Below the pieces are notes generated by a model that ran no database searches, was not told where the DNA came from, and saw only the letters and a list, made by a program, of their open reading frames with translations. A DNA stretch of 63,725 nucleotides from Lachnospiraceae bacterium. GTDB lineage: Bacteria; Bacillota; Clostridia; Lachnospirales; Lachnospiraceae. The stretch lies in contig JAKSSF010000013.1 of the NCBI GenBank assembly GCA_024403235.1, forward strand, positions 1-63,725, given 5' to 3'. The position numbers and the translations under genes are program-made. Shown here piece after piece: positions 34,891 through 43,843 of the stretch. Within the stretch, counting starts at the first letter, position 1; the number at the start of each line of letters is the position of its first letter.

Positions 34891-37695
34891 ATGAAAGAAT
34901 CTGAACAAAAAACGGCGGCAAAAGCTTTTGCTGATAAATGGAAAGATAAAGGCTATGAAAAGGGGGAAAGCCAGGTGTTCTGGCTCTCCCTTCTTCGTGA
35001 TATTTTTGGAGTTACTAAGCCTGAAGAATATATTACTTTTGAAGATAAAGTACATCTTGACCATACCAGTTTTATAGATGGTTATATTACAAATACAAAA
35101 GTGATGATAGAGCAAAAAGGGTTGGGAAAAGATTTGCGGAAACCTATAAAGCAATCAGATGGCAGTATGCTTACGCCCTTTCAACAAGCCAAGCGATATA
35201 TAACAGAACTTCCGCTTTCTTTACATCCAAGATATGTGATTACTTGTAATTTTTCTGAATTCAATGTTTATGATATGGAAAAGCCGGGAGGAGAGCCGGA
35301 AGTAATATATTTGAAGGATTTGGAAAAAGAATACTATCGGTTAGGCTTTCTTGTAGATACTAAAGATTCACATCTGGAAAAAGAAGTTAAAATATCCAAA
35401 GAGGCTGGAATAATCGTAGGGGAAGTATATGATGAATTTTTAAAAGCCTATGCTGACCCAGAAAATATAGAAAGTCTTAAGAGCTTAAATGTTCTTTGCG
35501 TGAGGCTTGTATTTCTTCTTTATGCAGAGGATAGCGGAATACTGGGTAAACATGCCATGTTTCACGATTATATGGCACAGTATCCGGCAAAAGAATGGAG
35601 AAATAAGCTTATAGAGCTATTCCGTATTTTGGATACTAAACCGGAAGACAGAGATACATATCTAGATGATGATCTGGCAGCCTTTCCCTATGTAAATGGT
35701 GGCTTGTTTGCAGATGAAAACATCGAGATACCGAAGATAAATGAGCAAATAGTGGAGCTTGTGCTTAATAGAGCAAGTAATAACTTTGATTGGTCTGAAA
35801 TTAGTCCTACTATATTTGGAGCAGTATTTGAAAGTACATTGAATGCAAAAATAAGGCGTTCAGGAGGTATGCACTATACATCTATAAGGGACATACACAG
35901 AGTGATAGACCCGCTTTTCCTAGATGAACTAAAAAAGGAATTGGATCAAATCTGTGATATATCTGTGCTAAGGGAAAGGGATAAGAAATTAAAGTTATTT
36001 CAGAAAAAACTTACAACCCTTACATTTTTCGATCCGGCCTGTGGCAGTGGAAATTTCTTGACGGAAACATACCTTTCTATCCGAAGATTGGAAAATAGGG
36101 TAATTGAACTTCTTACCCATGGACAAATGTCGATGGGCTTTGAAGGTGCGAATCCTATACAGGTATCTATAGGGCAGTTCTATGGGATAGAGATAAATGA
36201 TTTTGCAGTCACTGTTGCAAAAACAGCTCTTTGGATTAGCGAGCATCAATGTTTAAAGGAAACGGAAAGCATTGTTCATATGTATATAGACTTCCTACCT
36301 TTAAAGACTGACGCACATATTGTTGAAGGTAATGCACTTAGGATGGATTGGGAAAGCGTAGTTCCCAAAAATAATCTAAAATATATTATGGGAAATCCAC
36401 CATTTGTTGGATATTCTTTGCAAAGCAATGAACAAAAAGCAGACATGCTTTCTGTTTATGTGGATGAAAAAGGAAAACCATATAAAACTGCAGGTAAACT
36501 GGATTATGTTTCCGGATGGTATTTTAAGGCATCAGAGTTTATACAGGGAACAGATGTTAAAGTGGCTTTTGTTTCCACTAATTCCATAACACAGGGAGAA
36601 CAGGTTGCCGGGGTGTGGAAGCCCCTATATAAACGGTTTGGAATACATATCGAGTTTGCATACAGATCTTTCGTTTGGGATAGCGAATCTAATGAAAAGG
36701 CCCATGTGCATGTGGTGATAATTGGGTTTTCTAATAAAGATAATGGCAGTCATAAATATCTATATGAAAACGATAGATTAAAAGAAGTAAAAATAATCAG
36801 CCCATATCTTTTAGAAGCCCCACTTGTATTGATTGATAGCACAAAGAAACCCATATGTGAAATTCCAGAAATGGTTAAAGGCAGTAGTCCTGTTGATGGT
36901 GGAAATCTCCTTTTATCACAAGAAGAATATGATGAATTGTTGTCGAAAAATCCTGCTTCCAAAAGTGTTATTAGGCCGTTTTTAGGTGCAAAAGAGTATA
37001 TCAATAACACTAAAAGATATTGCATATGGATAGAGACCCCTAACCCATCAGAACTGGCAAAAATGCCTTTGATTAAAGAACGAATATCTGCAACAAGAGA
37101 GTTCCGGCTTAGCAGTACAAAGGCTGCAACTGTAAAATATGCTGATTATCCCACTAGATTTATGGAATGCAGACAGCCAAACAGTACATATATACTAGTT
37201 CCAAGGCATTCTTCGGAAAGAAGAAGATATATTCCTTTTGGCTTTGTTACCGCTGATGTAATTTGTGGGGATGCAAATAATATGATACCCGATGCTTCAT
37301 TGTATCATTTTGGGATAATGACATCTAATGTGCATATGGCATGGGTAAGAGTAGTCTGTGGAAGAATAAAAAGTGATTATAGATATTCTAACGATATAGT
37401 TTATAATAACTTTCCTTGGCCAACACCCACAGATGAACAAAAGGAGAAAATTGAAAAAACTGCACAGGCAATATTAGATGCAAGAGCATTATATCCCAAT
37501 GCATCCCTTGCAGACCTATATGATGATGTCCTTATGCCACCAGAACTACGGACTGCTCATCAAAACAACGACCGTGCAGTTATGGATGCTTATGATTTCT
37601 ATAAAATAGAAAATGGGAAACGAAAATTTTTAAATGAAAATGAATGTGTAGGAAAGCTTATGGAGATGTATCAGGAGTTTTTGGAAGTGAATTGA
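34891..37695 (+). CDS. MmeI-like single-chain restriction-modification enzyme (type IIG/IIL)
   Basis: The 934-residue protein combines nuclease, methyltransferase and target-recognition parts, as in MmeI (about 920 residues). The N-terminal part has a PD-(D/E)xK-type motif, D63 with E74-x-K76 (IEQKG). A helical spacer follows, then an N6-adenine methyltransferase core: motif I FDPACGSGNFL from residue 380 and motif IV NPPF at 502-505. The C-terminal ~300 residues (CRQPNSTYILVPRHSSERRRYIP, then SDYRYSNDIVYNNFPWP) resemble the MmeI target-recognition and C-terminal regions. Both activities look intact, so no partner gene is needed. The recognition site cannot be read. The gene sits between 56-bp direct repeats, which suggests acquisition. 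Confidence 0.9.
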   Translation: MKESEQKTAAKAFADKWKDKGYEKGESQVFWLSLLRDIFGVTKPEEYITFEDKVHLDHTSFIDGYITNTKVMIEQKGLGKDLRKPIKQSDGSMLTPFQQAKRYITELPLSLHPRYVITCNFSEFNVYDMEKPGGEPEVIYLKDLEKEYYRLGFLVDTKDSHLEKEVKISKEAGIIVGEVYDEFLKAYADPENIESLKSLNVLCVRLVFLLYAEDSGILGKHAMFHDYMAQYPAKEWRNKLIELFRILDTKPEDRDTYLDDDLAAFPYVNGGLFADENIEIPKINEQIVELVLNRASNNFDWSEISPTIFGAVFESTLNAKIRRSGGMHYTSIRDIHRVIDPLFLDELKKELDQICDISVLRERDKKLKLFQKKLTTLTFFDPACGSGNFLTETYLSIRRLENRVIELLTHGQMSMGFEGANPIQVSIGQFYGIEINDFAVTVAKTALWISEHQCLKETESIVHMYIDFLPLKTDAHIVEGNALRMDWESVVPKNNLKYIMGNPPFVGYSLQSNEQKADMLSVYVDEKGKPYKTAGKLDYVSGWYFKASEFIQGTDVKVAFVSTNSITQGEQVAGVWKPLYKRFGIHIEFAYRSFVWDSESNEKAHVHVVIIGFSNKDNGSHKYLYENDRLKEVKIISPYLLEAPLVLIDSTKKPICEIPEMVKGSSPVDGGNLLLSQEEYDELLSKNPASKSVIRPFLGAKEYINNTKRYCIWIETPNPSELAKMPLIKERISATREFRLSSTKAATVKYADYPTRFMECRQPNSTYILVPRHSSERRRYIPFGFVTADVICGDANNMIPDASLYHFGIMTSNVHMAWVRVVCGRIKSDYRYSNDIVYNNFPWPTPTDEQKEKIEKTAQAILDARALYPNASLADLYDDVLMPPELRTAHQNNDRAVMDAYDFYKIENGKRKFLNENECVGKLMEMYQEFLEVN

Positions 37696-37750
37696 TTAAA
37701 CCAATATGGAGCAGACCCTAATATACAGTCATAAATACTTTGGTATAATA

Positions 37751-37790
37751 AAAAAGGATTGTGTGTCTAAACGGACTGCAATCCTTTTTC
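37751..37790 (+). terminator. Rho-independent terminator after the MmeI-like gene
   Basis: AAAAAGGATTG (37751-37761) pairs perfectly with CAATCCTTTTT (37779-37789); the A and T runs allow bidirectional action. The following 37791-38010 is AT-rich with no gene seen. Confidence 0.88.
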
Positions 37791-38010
37791 GCAGTACTTA
37801 ATGTATAAGAATTATAACATTTGGAATTTACTTTTTTATTCAACCACGCTAAATTGGTCGCTTACAACCGGTTGACAAAAACAAGTCTAAAGATTATCAT
37901 AATACCAAGCAAATAATTTCAATCATTTCTATTAAGACTAGCCCTTAGGGGTTTCTATTATCTTAGTATATCTTGAAATCTTGCTAATTTACCCAACAAA
38001 AAATGAATAA

Positions 38011-38041
38011 GCAGGAGGCAAGATACTCCTGCGGAAAAGGA
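38011..38041 (+). promoter_or_regulatory. Small hairpin and ribosome site before the nuclease remnant
   Basis: GCAGGAG (38011-38017) pairs with CTCCTGC (38026-38032), and a second purine site AAAGGAG (38036-38042) directly precedes the ATG at 38046. The hairpin itself contains a ribosome-site-like AGGAGG. Confidence 0.45.
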
Positions 38042-38045
38042 GAAA

Positions 38046-38522
38046 ATGGTGGAAAAAGACATCAAATGGAAGGACTATCTGAAGAATCCCTTCAGATATG
38101 CCGACTTCATCAATGCCTTTGGCTTTGATGGAGAACAAATTGTATCAGCAGCAGATATTACATTTCGTGATACTACAAATACTGACGGAACCAGCAGAGA
38201 TAACTTAGTATCCACATATACAAGTTTTGGAAAAACATTAAAAACAGAAATAGTGAAAGGAGAAGCAAAGATGTGCAAAGCGATTAATGATTTAATAGAA
38301 ATAAAATTAGCAGAAGGTAAAAATGAAGGCAAAAATGAAGATGCTCACGAAGTGAGAACAGCCATAACCGATTCTCTGTCATTGCTGGGAAAAATAAGCG
38401 AAAAATTACAGGAAACTATAAACAATCAGTCAAGTTTTTCTGTTTTAATCAAATGGCTACAAATCGCAGCAAAAGTAGAATCAATAGAGCAGTTTGAGAA
38501 AAATATATACAATGTAATATAA
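38046..38522 (+). pseudogene. Internally deleted Rpn/PD-(D/E)xK transposase-like protein
   Basis: The 158-residue frame starts like the Rpn-type (recombination-promoting nuclease, PDDEXK transposase-like) proteins common in Lachnospiraceae: EKDIKWKDYLKNPFRYADFINAFGFDGEQIVSAADI. It then jumps to what looks like the family's tail (GEAKMCKAINDLIEIKLAEGKNEGKNE plus a helical end). The normal central catalytic domain of about 150-200 residues is missing, although the frame stays open. It is therefore probably a remnant created by an in-frame deletion, or a small derived protein. It lies inside the repeat-flanked island, ending at the right-hand repeat. Confidence 0.55.
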
Positions 38523-38578
38523 GGCAAATTTAAGATGATTTTTCAGTCTCAATATGGTAAACTGATATCGCTTTGGAG
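38523..38578. repeat. Direct repeat, right copy, flanking the restriction-modification island
   Basis: It matches 34825-34880 at 52 of 56 bases and begins one base after the stop of the nuclease remnant. It lies 54 bases before the GH9-like lipoprotein gene and may have been the original upstream region of that operon. Confidence 0.9.
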
Positions 38579-38632
38579 AATACTCTTATTTTCAGGAATA
38601 TACCAATAACAAAAGTTTAAGGGAGACAATTT

Positions 38633-40012
38633 ATGAAAGGAAAAATCCGGCTAGTCCTTTGTTTTTGCATATGTCTTTGTCTTATGGGCTGTTCTTTTTC
38701 AGATTTTAAAAAATCTCAGATCCAAGTGGAAGATGAAGAGCGTAAGCAGGGAACCTTAGGCTTGAAACCGGATTTTTCTTATGAAAAAAAAGAGCAGGTT
38801 CCTACTATTCTTGTAGACCAGTTGGGATACTACCCAAAGGCAATGAAACAGGCCTATTTTCAGTTCTCGGAAGAAACCACTTCCTTGGTGTATTCTTTAA
38901 GAAATCAGAAAAGTAAAGAAGAAGTATATTCCGGCATATTACAACCTTTGGGTTTGCAAGAAAAAAATGGGAAATACATATATGTTGCGGATTTTAGTGA
39001 GTTTGAAACCGAAGGGAAGTATTATTTTTATCAGAAAAATTTGGGTTATTCTGATGTTTTTACAATTGGAGACCAGTTGTGGAAGCCCTTAGAGGAGGAT
39101 TTACTTCGTAAACTACAAGAGCAAAAAGAAAGTACTGTAGCAGAATTATCCTATGAAACTGCAACGCTACTACTATGTTTGGAACTCTTTCCGGAACAGA
39201 CAAACCTTTGGGATTTAGTGACACAAAATGTTGAGAAATTGATGACGGTTCAGGATCCAAAGACCGGAAGCGTGTATGGAGAGTTTCCCCAAAATCCCAC
39301 CCATGAGGGTGTAGTTTCCCTTTCTGCCACAGCCCAATTTGCAGGGGTTATGGCTATGTATGCATATGATGTGAAAGACTATGATAGGGGACAAGTTTCT
39401 CCCGCTGTGGCTGCTGCAGAAAAAGCTTTCCGATTTATTGCTAACAGTTTGGAAGGTATTCCCTATGATCTGGGACTTTTTGCCACGACCCAGTTGTATC
39501 GTACTACCGGGAAATCAGGGTATAAAAATACGGTATTTCAATACTTGGATTTAGAGGAAAGCTTACAGCAGTATTCTGAAATGGATTATCGCATTTTTGG
39601 ATGGGAAGCCTTCTTGACCAGTCGCTATGGGGTGGATAAAAAACGGGATGGAGAAACCATGAAAAAGCTGCTTGGGAAAGCAGAGGATTTGTCCAAATCC
39701 TGTTCCAGATTACAGTATTCTATAGAAGGCGAGACAGATTGGAAGGAGTATTCTGGTCTGCTCCAATCCATGATGTTGATGGGAGTAGCAAATTATATTA
39801 TTGAAAACCACGAATACAGTAATATTTTACAAAATTATTTACATTACTTTTTGGGAAGAAACCCCTATAGTACATCCTTTGTAGAAAATTACGGTAGTCG
39901 ATTTTTTACAGAAGGAGATTGTATCCAAGATCCGATTAATAGCAGCAGACTCTTATTTTTGGTCTATGGAGCGGATGCAGGGAATACAGTAGAAGTATTA
40001 GAAGAATCGTAA
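38633..40012 (+). CDS. GH9-fold lipoprotein lacking the catalytic loop
   Basis: The 459-residue protein has a lipoprotein signal peptide (LMGC, C20). Residues ~60-155 form the Ig-like domain that precedes GH9 cellulases (TILVDQLGYYPKAMKQAYF...YYFYQKNLGYSDVFTIGDQLW). The rest resembles the GH9 (alpha/alpha)6 barrel (ETATLLLCLELFPEQ, SLSATAQFAGVMAMYAY, and near the end HYFLGRNPYSTSFVENYGSRF). The DAGD segment that should lie between these parts, holding the catalytic aspartates, is absent. It is probably non-catalytic and may bind glycan at the membrane surface. It is first in a ddl-murF cluster, 36 bases before ddl. Fold assignment is moderately secure; role unknown. Confidence 0.68.
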   Translation: MKGKIRLVLCFCICLCLMGCSFSDFKKSQIQVEDEERKQGTLGLKPDFSYEKKEQVPTILVDQLGYYPKAMKQAYFQFSEETTSLVYSLRNQKSKEEVYSGILQPLGLQEKNGKYIYVADFSEFETEGKYYFYQKNLGYSDVFTIGDQLWKPLEEDLLRKLQEQKESTVAELSYETATLLLCLELFPEQTNLWDLVTQNVEKLMTVQDPKTGSVYGEFPQNPTHEGVVSLSATAQFAGVMAMYAYDVKDYDRGQVSPAVAAAEKAFRFIANSLEGIPYDLGLFATTQLYRTTGKSGYKNTVFQYLDLEESLQQYSEMDYRIFGWEAFLTSRYGVDKKRDGETMKKLLGKAEDLSKSCSRLQYSIEGETDWKEYSGLLQSMMLMGVANYIIENHEYSNILQNYLHYFLGRNPYSTSFVENYGSRFFTEGDCIQDPINSSRLLFLVYGADAGNTVEVLEES

Positions 40013-40048
40013 AATCAGTATCAGGGTTTAAGATAAAGGAGGCAAAGC

Positions 40049-41071
40049 GTGAATATTGTAGTTTTGGCTGGAGGAATCAGTACAGAAAGAGATGTATCTT
40101 TTTCTTCAGGGACACAGGTCTATTACGCATTAAAAAGGAAAGGACATCAGGTTATATTGATTGATGTTTATTTAGGATATCCGGAGGATTGTCAGAACAT
40201 TTTTTCGTTAGAAAAAGATTGGGGTGCAGAAATTGGTTCTATCTCAGAACAAAATCCGGATTTGGAAGCCGTAAAGGCAATGCGAAAAGATGATAAGAAA
40301 AGCTTTTTCGGCCCCAATGTTTTGGATATCTGTAATCAGGCAGATTTGGTATTTTTGGCCCTTCATGGAGAAAATGGAGAAAACGGAAAAATTCAGGCTA
40401 CTTTCGATTTACTAGGCATTCCCTATACCGGGACAGATTATGTAAGTAGTGCTATTTGTATGGATAAAGGGTTGACGAAAGAAATCTTTGCTTTGCATGC
40501 TGTTTCTACTCCTGCCGGTATTTGTCTGAAAAAGGGGCAAGAGGATCCGGAAACCGTTCCACTACCCTGCGTGGTAAAGGCATGTAAAGGTGGATCCAGC
40601 GTAGGCGTGTACATAGCAAACACCAAAGAGGAATATGAAAAAGCAAAACAGGAAGCTTTCACCTTTGATAATGAAATTGTTATTGAGCAATATATCAAAG
40701 GACGGGAATTTTCGGTAGGTGTTATCGACGGAAAAGCCCTTCCTGTCATAGAAATTGCACCTATTCAGGGATTTTATGATTATAAAAATAAATACCAGGC
40801 GGGTTCCACTATTGATACCTGTCCGGCAGATTTACCGGAAGCAATCACAAAAGAACTGCAAAGCCAGGCAGAACTTGCATTTTCAGTACTGCGATTAAGA
40901 AGCTATGCCCGTATGGATTTTATGATGGATGGAAACAATAAAGTATATTGTTTGGAAGCCAATACTTTACCCGGTATGACTCCCGCTTCCGTACTTCCCC
41001 AAGAGGCAGCGGCTACCGGCATGAGCGTTGAGGAATTGTGTGAAACTTTGGTGCAGACTGCGTTTCATTAA
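40049..41071 (+). CDS. ddl: D-alanine--D-alanine ligase
   Basis: Ddl joins two D-alanines with ATP to give the dipeptide that MurF adds to the peptidoglycan precursor. The 340-residue protein has the ATP-grasp landmarks: VLAGGISTERDVSFSSG at the N-terminus, ALHGENGENGKIQATFDLLGIPYTG, the VVKACKGGSSVGVYIANT nucleotide loop, and LEANTLPGMTPASVLPQEAAATGM at the C-terminus. It starts with GTG at 40049, six bases after AAAGGAGG. murF follows directly, so precursor synthesis is grouped. The ordinary Ddl motifs give no hint of D-Ala-D-Lac specificity. Confidence 0.94.
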   Translation: MNIVVLAGGISTERDVSFSSGTQVYYALKRKGHQVILIDVYLGYPEDCQNIFSLEKDWGAEIGSISEQNPDLEAVKAMRKDDKKSFFGPNVLDICNQADLVFLALHGENGENGKIQATFDLLGIPYTGTDYVSSAICMDKGLTKEIFALHAVSTPAGICLKKGQEDPETVPLPCVVKACKGGSSVGVYIANTKEEYEKAKQEAFTFDNEIVIEQYIKGREFSVGVIDGKALPVIEIAPIQGFYDYKNKYQAGSTIDTCPADLPEAITKELQSQAELAFSVLRLRSYARMDFMMDGNNKVYCLEANTLPGMTPASVLPQEAAATGMSVEELCETLVQTAFH

Positions 41072-41127
41072 ATGAAGGATTGAATTCTAATTGGAATATA
41101 TTAGATACCATTTCAGGGAGATTTTGT

Positions 41128-42492
41128 ATGAAAAACATGACAGTGTCTGCCATTGCAAAAGCCTGCGGCGGACAAGTGGTAGGTTTACCAGAGGAACAAA
41201 AACAGATAGAGGCAGCAGGTGTGGTTTTAGATTCCAGACAAGTGGAAAAGGACTATATCTTTATCGCCACCAAGGGAGAAAAGGTGGACGGTCATTCTTT
41301 TATTCCCCAAGTGATGGAAAAGGGGGCATTGGCTTGTGTTTGTGAGACTTTGCCGAATCCTGTTACCGGGCCCTGTATTTTAGTAGAAGATAGTTTTGCA
41401 ACCCTAAGGGCCATTGCAAAATATTATCGGGAACAACTGGATATTACCATGATCGGCATTACCGGAAGTGTTGGTAAAACCAGCACAAAAGAATTTGTAG
41501 CCGGTGTTCTAAGCAAAAGTTTTTCCGTATTAAAAACAGAAAAGAATTTTAACAATGAAGTGGGTGTCCCCTTAACCCTATTAAAGATTAGAGAAGAACA
41601 TCAGGTAGCAGTATTGGAAATGGGTATCAACCATTTCGGTGAGATGCATCGTCTCAGTGAAATGGTGCAGCCCGATTACTGTATTTTTACGAATATTGGT
41701 CCTTGTCATTTAGAACATTTAGGAGATTTAAATGGTGTCCTGAGAGCAAAATCAGAAATCTTTGATTTTCAGAAAAAAGATGGAAAGATTTTTGTCAATG
41801 GAGATGATGACAAGCTTGTCACATTGAAAGAAGAAAAGAAAGGTCAGCTGATTACCTACGGATGTAAGGGAAACAATGATATTTACAGCAAGGATCTTTC
41901 TATAGATGGTCTGCAGGGCAGTACATTTGCCGTAGAAGGAATGGTTTCCCTGCCCAGGGTACGAATTCCTTTGCCTGGAGAGCATATGGTGTACAATGCC
42001 CTGGTGGCTATTGCGGTTGCCCATTTTTTAGGCATGAAAGAGGAGGATATTGCAAAAGGATTAGCTTCTGTGGAAGGCGTAGGTGGTCGCAGCCATGTGA
42101 TTTCTTTTACAGACTATACGGTTATTGATGATTGTTATAATGCCAATCCTGTTTCCATGCGAGCGGCGTTGGATTTGTTAGCCACTGCAAAAACAAGAAA
42201 AGTGGCCATCTTGGGAGATATGTTTGAATTAGGGGAAAATGAAAGAATGCTCCATAGCTTAATTGGGACTTATGCCATGGACCGGGTAGATGTACTTATT
42301 GCCATTGGGGAATTGTCCAAGGAAATGGCAGATGCCGCCAAAGAACATTGTTATAATCAGGAAGTGTATTATTTCCCCACAAAAGACGAGGCGACGCAGA
42401 CACTATTCCAATTGCTAAAACCTCAAGACACCATTTTACTAAAGGCATCCCATGGCATGGAATTTACTTCCATATTGGCTGCATTTGCATAA
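41128..42492 (+). CDS. murF: UDP-MurNAc-tripeptide--D-Ala-D-Ala ligase
   Basis: MurF adds D-Ala-D-Ala to UDP-MurNAc-tripeptide, the last cytoplasmic step of precursor synthesis. The 454-residue protein has the three Mur ligase domains: an N-terminal UDP-binding part (VVLDSRQVEKDYIFIATKGEKVDGHSF), the ATPase P-loop GITGSVGKTSTKE, the EMGINHFGEMHRL and NIGPCHLEHLGD motifs, and a C-terminal domain with VIDDCYNANPVSM. I start it at ATG 41128, which follows an AGGGAG site; the longer frame from 41080 adds 16 untypical residues. It lies 56 bases after ddl and ends at a bidirectional terminator. Confidence 0.94.
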   Translation: MKNMTVSAIAKACGGQVVGLPEEQKQIEAAGVVLDSRQVEKDYIFIATKGEKVDGHSFIPQVMEKGALACVCETLPNPVTGPCILVEDSFATLRAIAKYYREQLDITMIGITGSVGKTSTKEFVAGVLSKSFSVLKTEKNFNNEVGVPLTLLKIREEHQVAVLEMGINHFGEMHRLSEMVQPDYCIFTNIGPCHLEHLGDLNGVLRAKSEIFDFQKKDGKIFVNGDDDKLVTLKEEKKGQLITYGCKGNNDIYSKDLSIDGLQGSTFAVEGMVSLPRVRIPLPGEHMVYNALVAIAVAHFLGMKEEDIAKGLASVEGVGGRSHVISFTDYTVIDDCYNANPVSMRAALDLLATAKTRKVAILGDMFELGENERMLHSLIGTYAMDRVDVLIAIGELSKEMADAAKEHCYNQEVYYFPTKDEATQTLFQLLKPQDTILLKASHGMEFTSILAAFA

Positions 42493-42495
42493 AAT

Positions 42496-42528
42496 AAAGC
42501 GCTGGCTTACACCAGCGCTTTGTTTTTG
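42496..42528. terminator. Bidirectional terminator between murF and plsC
   Basis: AAAGCGCTGG (42496-42505) pairs perfectly with CCAGCGCTTT (42512-42521), followed by GTTTTTG. The stem includes the end of the convergent plsC coding region. Confidence 0.88.
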
Positions 42529-43241
42529 TAGTAGGTTTCTTTGATCTGTGTCACTACCATATTGTTCAAATTTTTCTTCTCTTCTTTGCTTAACTGATTG
42601 GGATAAATGGGTTTTGTATACTCAATGACCACATGTGCCGGAATGATACGAGGCATATGTTTTTCAAAAATTTCATCTGTATTATTTAACACCATTGGAA
42701 TAATTGGGCATCCGGACTTATCCGCTAATTTTAAGCTTGCAGCCTTAAATTCCAGAAAATCTTCTTCCGTCTTATTCCTGGTTCCTTCTGGGAAGATACA
42801 GATGGAAATACCACTCTTTAATTTCTCAATTCCTTCTAGGATTGTCTTCAAACCTTCCTTAATGTTATCTCTGTCTAAGAATAAGCAGTGCAAAAATTGC
42901 ATCCACCGACGTAGAATGGGATAACGAAACATTTCTTTTTTCGCAATATAGCCACAAGGTCTGGGTACTCGCACATAGGTTAAAAGGATATCAAAATAAC
43001 TACGATGATTTCCTACATATAAAACCGCCTCATCCTTAGGAACATTTTCTTCTCCAATAACCGTCACCTTGGTTCCTGCAATAAAAAGACAAACACGAAA
43101 AGCCCATTTTACAATTGCCAGAGAAGATTTGTTTTTGAAATCCATATTAAATTTCCCAATGATCCATTCTAAGAGAAGAATGGGAAGGGAACAAATCAAG
43201 AACAAACCAAGAAAAGCAGCTACTAAAATAAATCGAATCAT
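42507..43241 (-). CDS. plsC: 1-acyl-sn-glycerol-3-phosphate acyltransferase
   Basis: The 244-residue membrane-associated protein transfers an acyl chain to lysophosphatidic acid to form phosphatidic acid. The N-terminus is hydrophobic (~1-25), followed by the catalytic H-x4-D box in GNHRSYFDIL, the substrate motif CIFPEGTRNK and VIPMVLNNTDEIFEKHMP. Length is normal. It is transcribed opposite to its neighbours and shares an upstream region of 159 bases with a divergent lipoprotein gene; a palindrome there may control one or both. Confidence 0.9.
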   Translation of the reverse strand: MIRFILVAAFLGLFLICSLPILLLEWIIGKFNMDFKNKSSLAIVKWAFRVCLFIAGTKVTVIGEENVPKDEAVLYVGNHRSYFDILLTYVRVPRPCGYIAKKEMFRYPILRRWMQFLHCLFLDRDNIKEGLKTILEGIEKLKSGISICIFPEGTRNKTEEDFLEFKAASLKLADKSGCPIIPMVLNNTDEIFEKHMPRIIPAHVVIEYTKPIYPNQLSKEEKKNLNNMVVTQIKETYYKNKALV

Positions 43242-43278
43242 ACTTTAATCAACCTCAAATATTTTCCATGACAAAACA

Positions 43279-43294
43279 GTGACACTTGTGTCAC
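43279..43294. promoter_or_regulatory. Palindrome in the plsC/lipoprotein divergent promoter region
   Basis: GTGACAC (43279-43285) and GTGTCAC (43288-43294) form a 7-bp inverted repeat with a 2-base centre. It is a candidate operator in the shared intergenic region; the regulator is unknown. Confidence 0.45.
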
Positions 43295-43400
43295 ATCAAT
43301 AGTGAAAATTACCTTGTTCATTATACAAGAAAAGTGCATATAACACAAGAAAGCAGAATAGATTAGTAGAAACACCTTTCAAAAAGGATGGGATTTCCAC

Positions 43401-43820
43401 ATGAAAAAACTAAGCATAAAGAAATTTGCTATTCTCTTGGCAGGGCAAATACTAGGGATGTTTTTGATATCCTGTGGTTCGGTCAATGTGATAGAAAAGC
43501 AAGAGGATTTGCCCTTTACTGTCATCAGTGAAGAGTGCCTTTCGAAAGAATTATTGGAGATTGTGGAAGAAAGAAAACAAAAGCCTTTTAAACTTACTTT
43601 TTCTGATCAAGGAGATTTCTACATTGTGCAAGGGTACGGAGAACAAAACAGCGGTGGCTATTCTATTTTGGTCAATGCTCTATTTCGGACTGCCAACGGA
43701 ATCTATATCGATACCAGCCTTTTGGGGCCCAAAGTAGGTACACCCAAATCCGATATCAAAACCTATCCTTATATTGTGGTGCGTACCAAGGATATAAATC
43801 TTCCGGTAGTATTCAACTAG
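43401..43820 (+). CDS. Lipoprotein with a PrcB C-terminal-like domain
   Basis: The 139-residue product has a lipoprotein signal peptide (LISC, C25). The mature part ends in the pattern DFYIVQGYGEQNSGGYSILVNALF...YIDTSLLGPKVGTPKSDIKTYPYIVVRT, which resembles the PrcB C-terminal domain (a beta-rich domain with a GGYSI turn). PrcB is known as part of a Treponema protease complex, but in Firmicutes the domain occurs alone in lipoproteins of unknown role. It would sit on the outer face of the membrane. It is monocistronic, ahead of a cloverleaf-like element. Confidence 0.65.
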   Translation: MKKLSIKKFAILLAGQILGMFLISCGSVNVIEKQEDLPFTVISEECLSKELLEIVEERKQKPFKLTFSDQGDFYIVQGYGEQNSGGYSILVNALFRTANGIYIDTSLLGPKVGTPKSDIKTYPYIVVRTKDINLPVVFN

Positions 43821-43843
43821 ATTTTTTGTTAGAATGTAATTGT

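Noticed and set aside
41080..41127. Upstream extension of murF.
   Set aside because: The extra 16 residues are unlike MurF and the ATG at 41128 has its own AGGGAG site.
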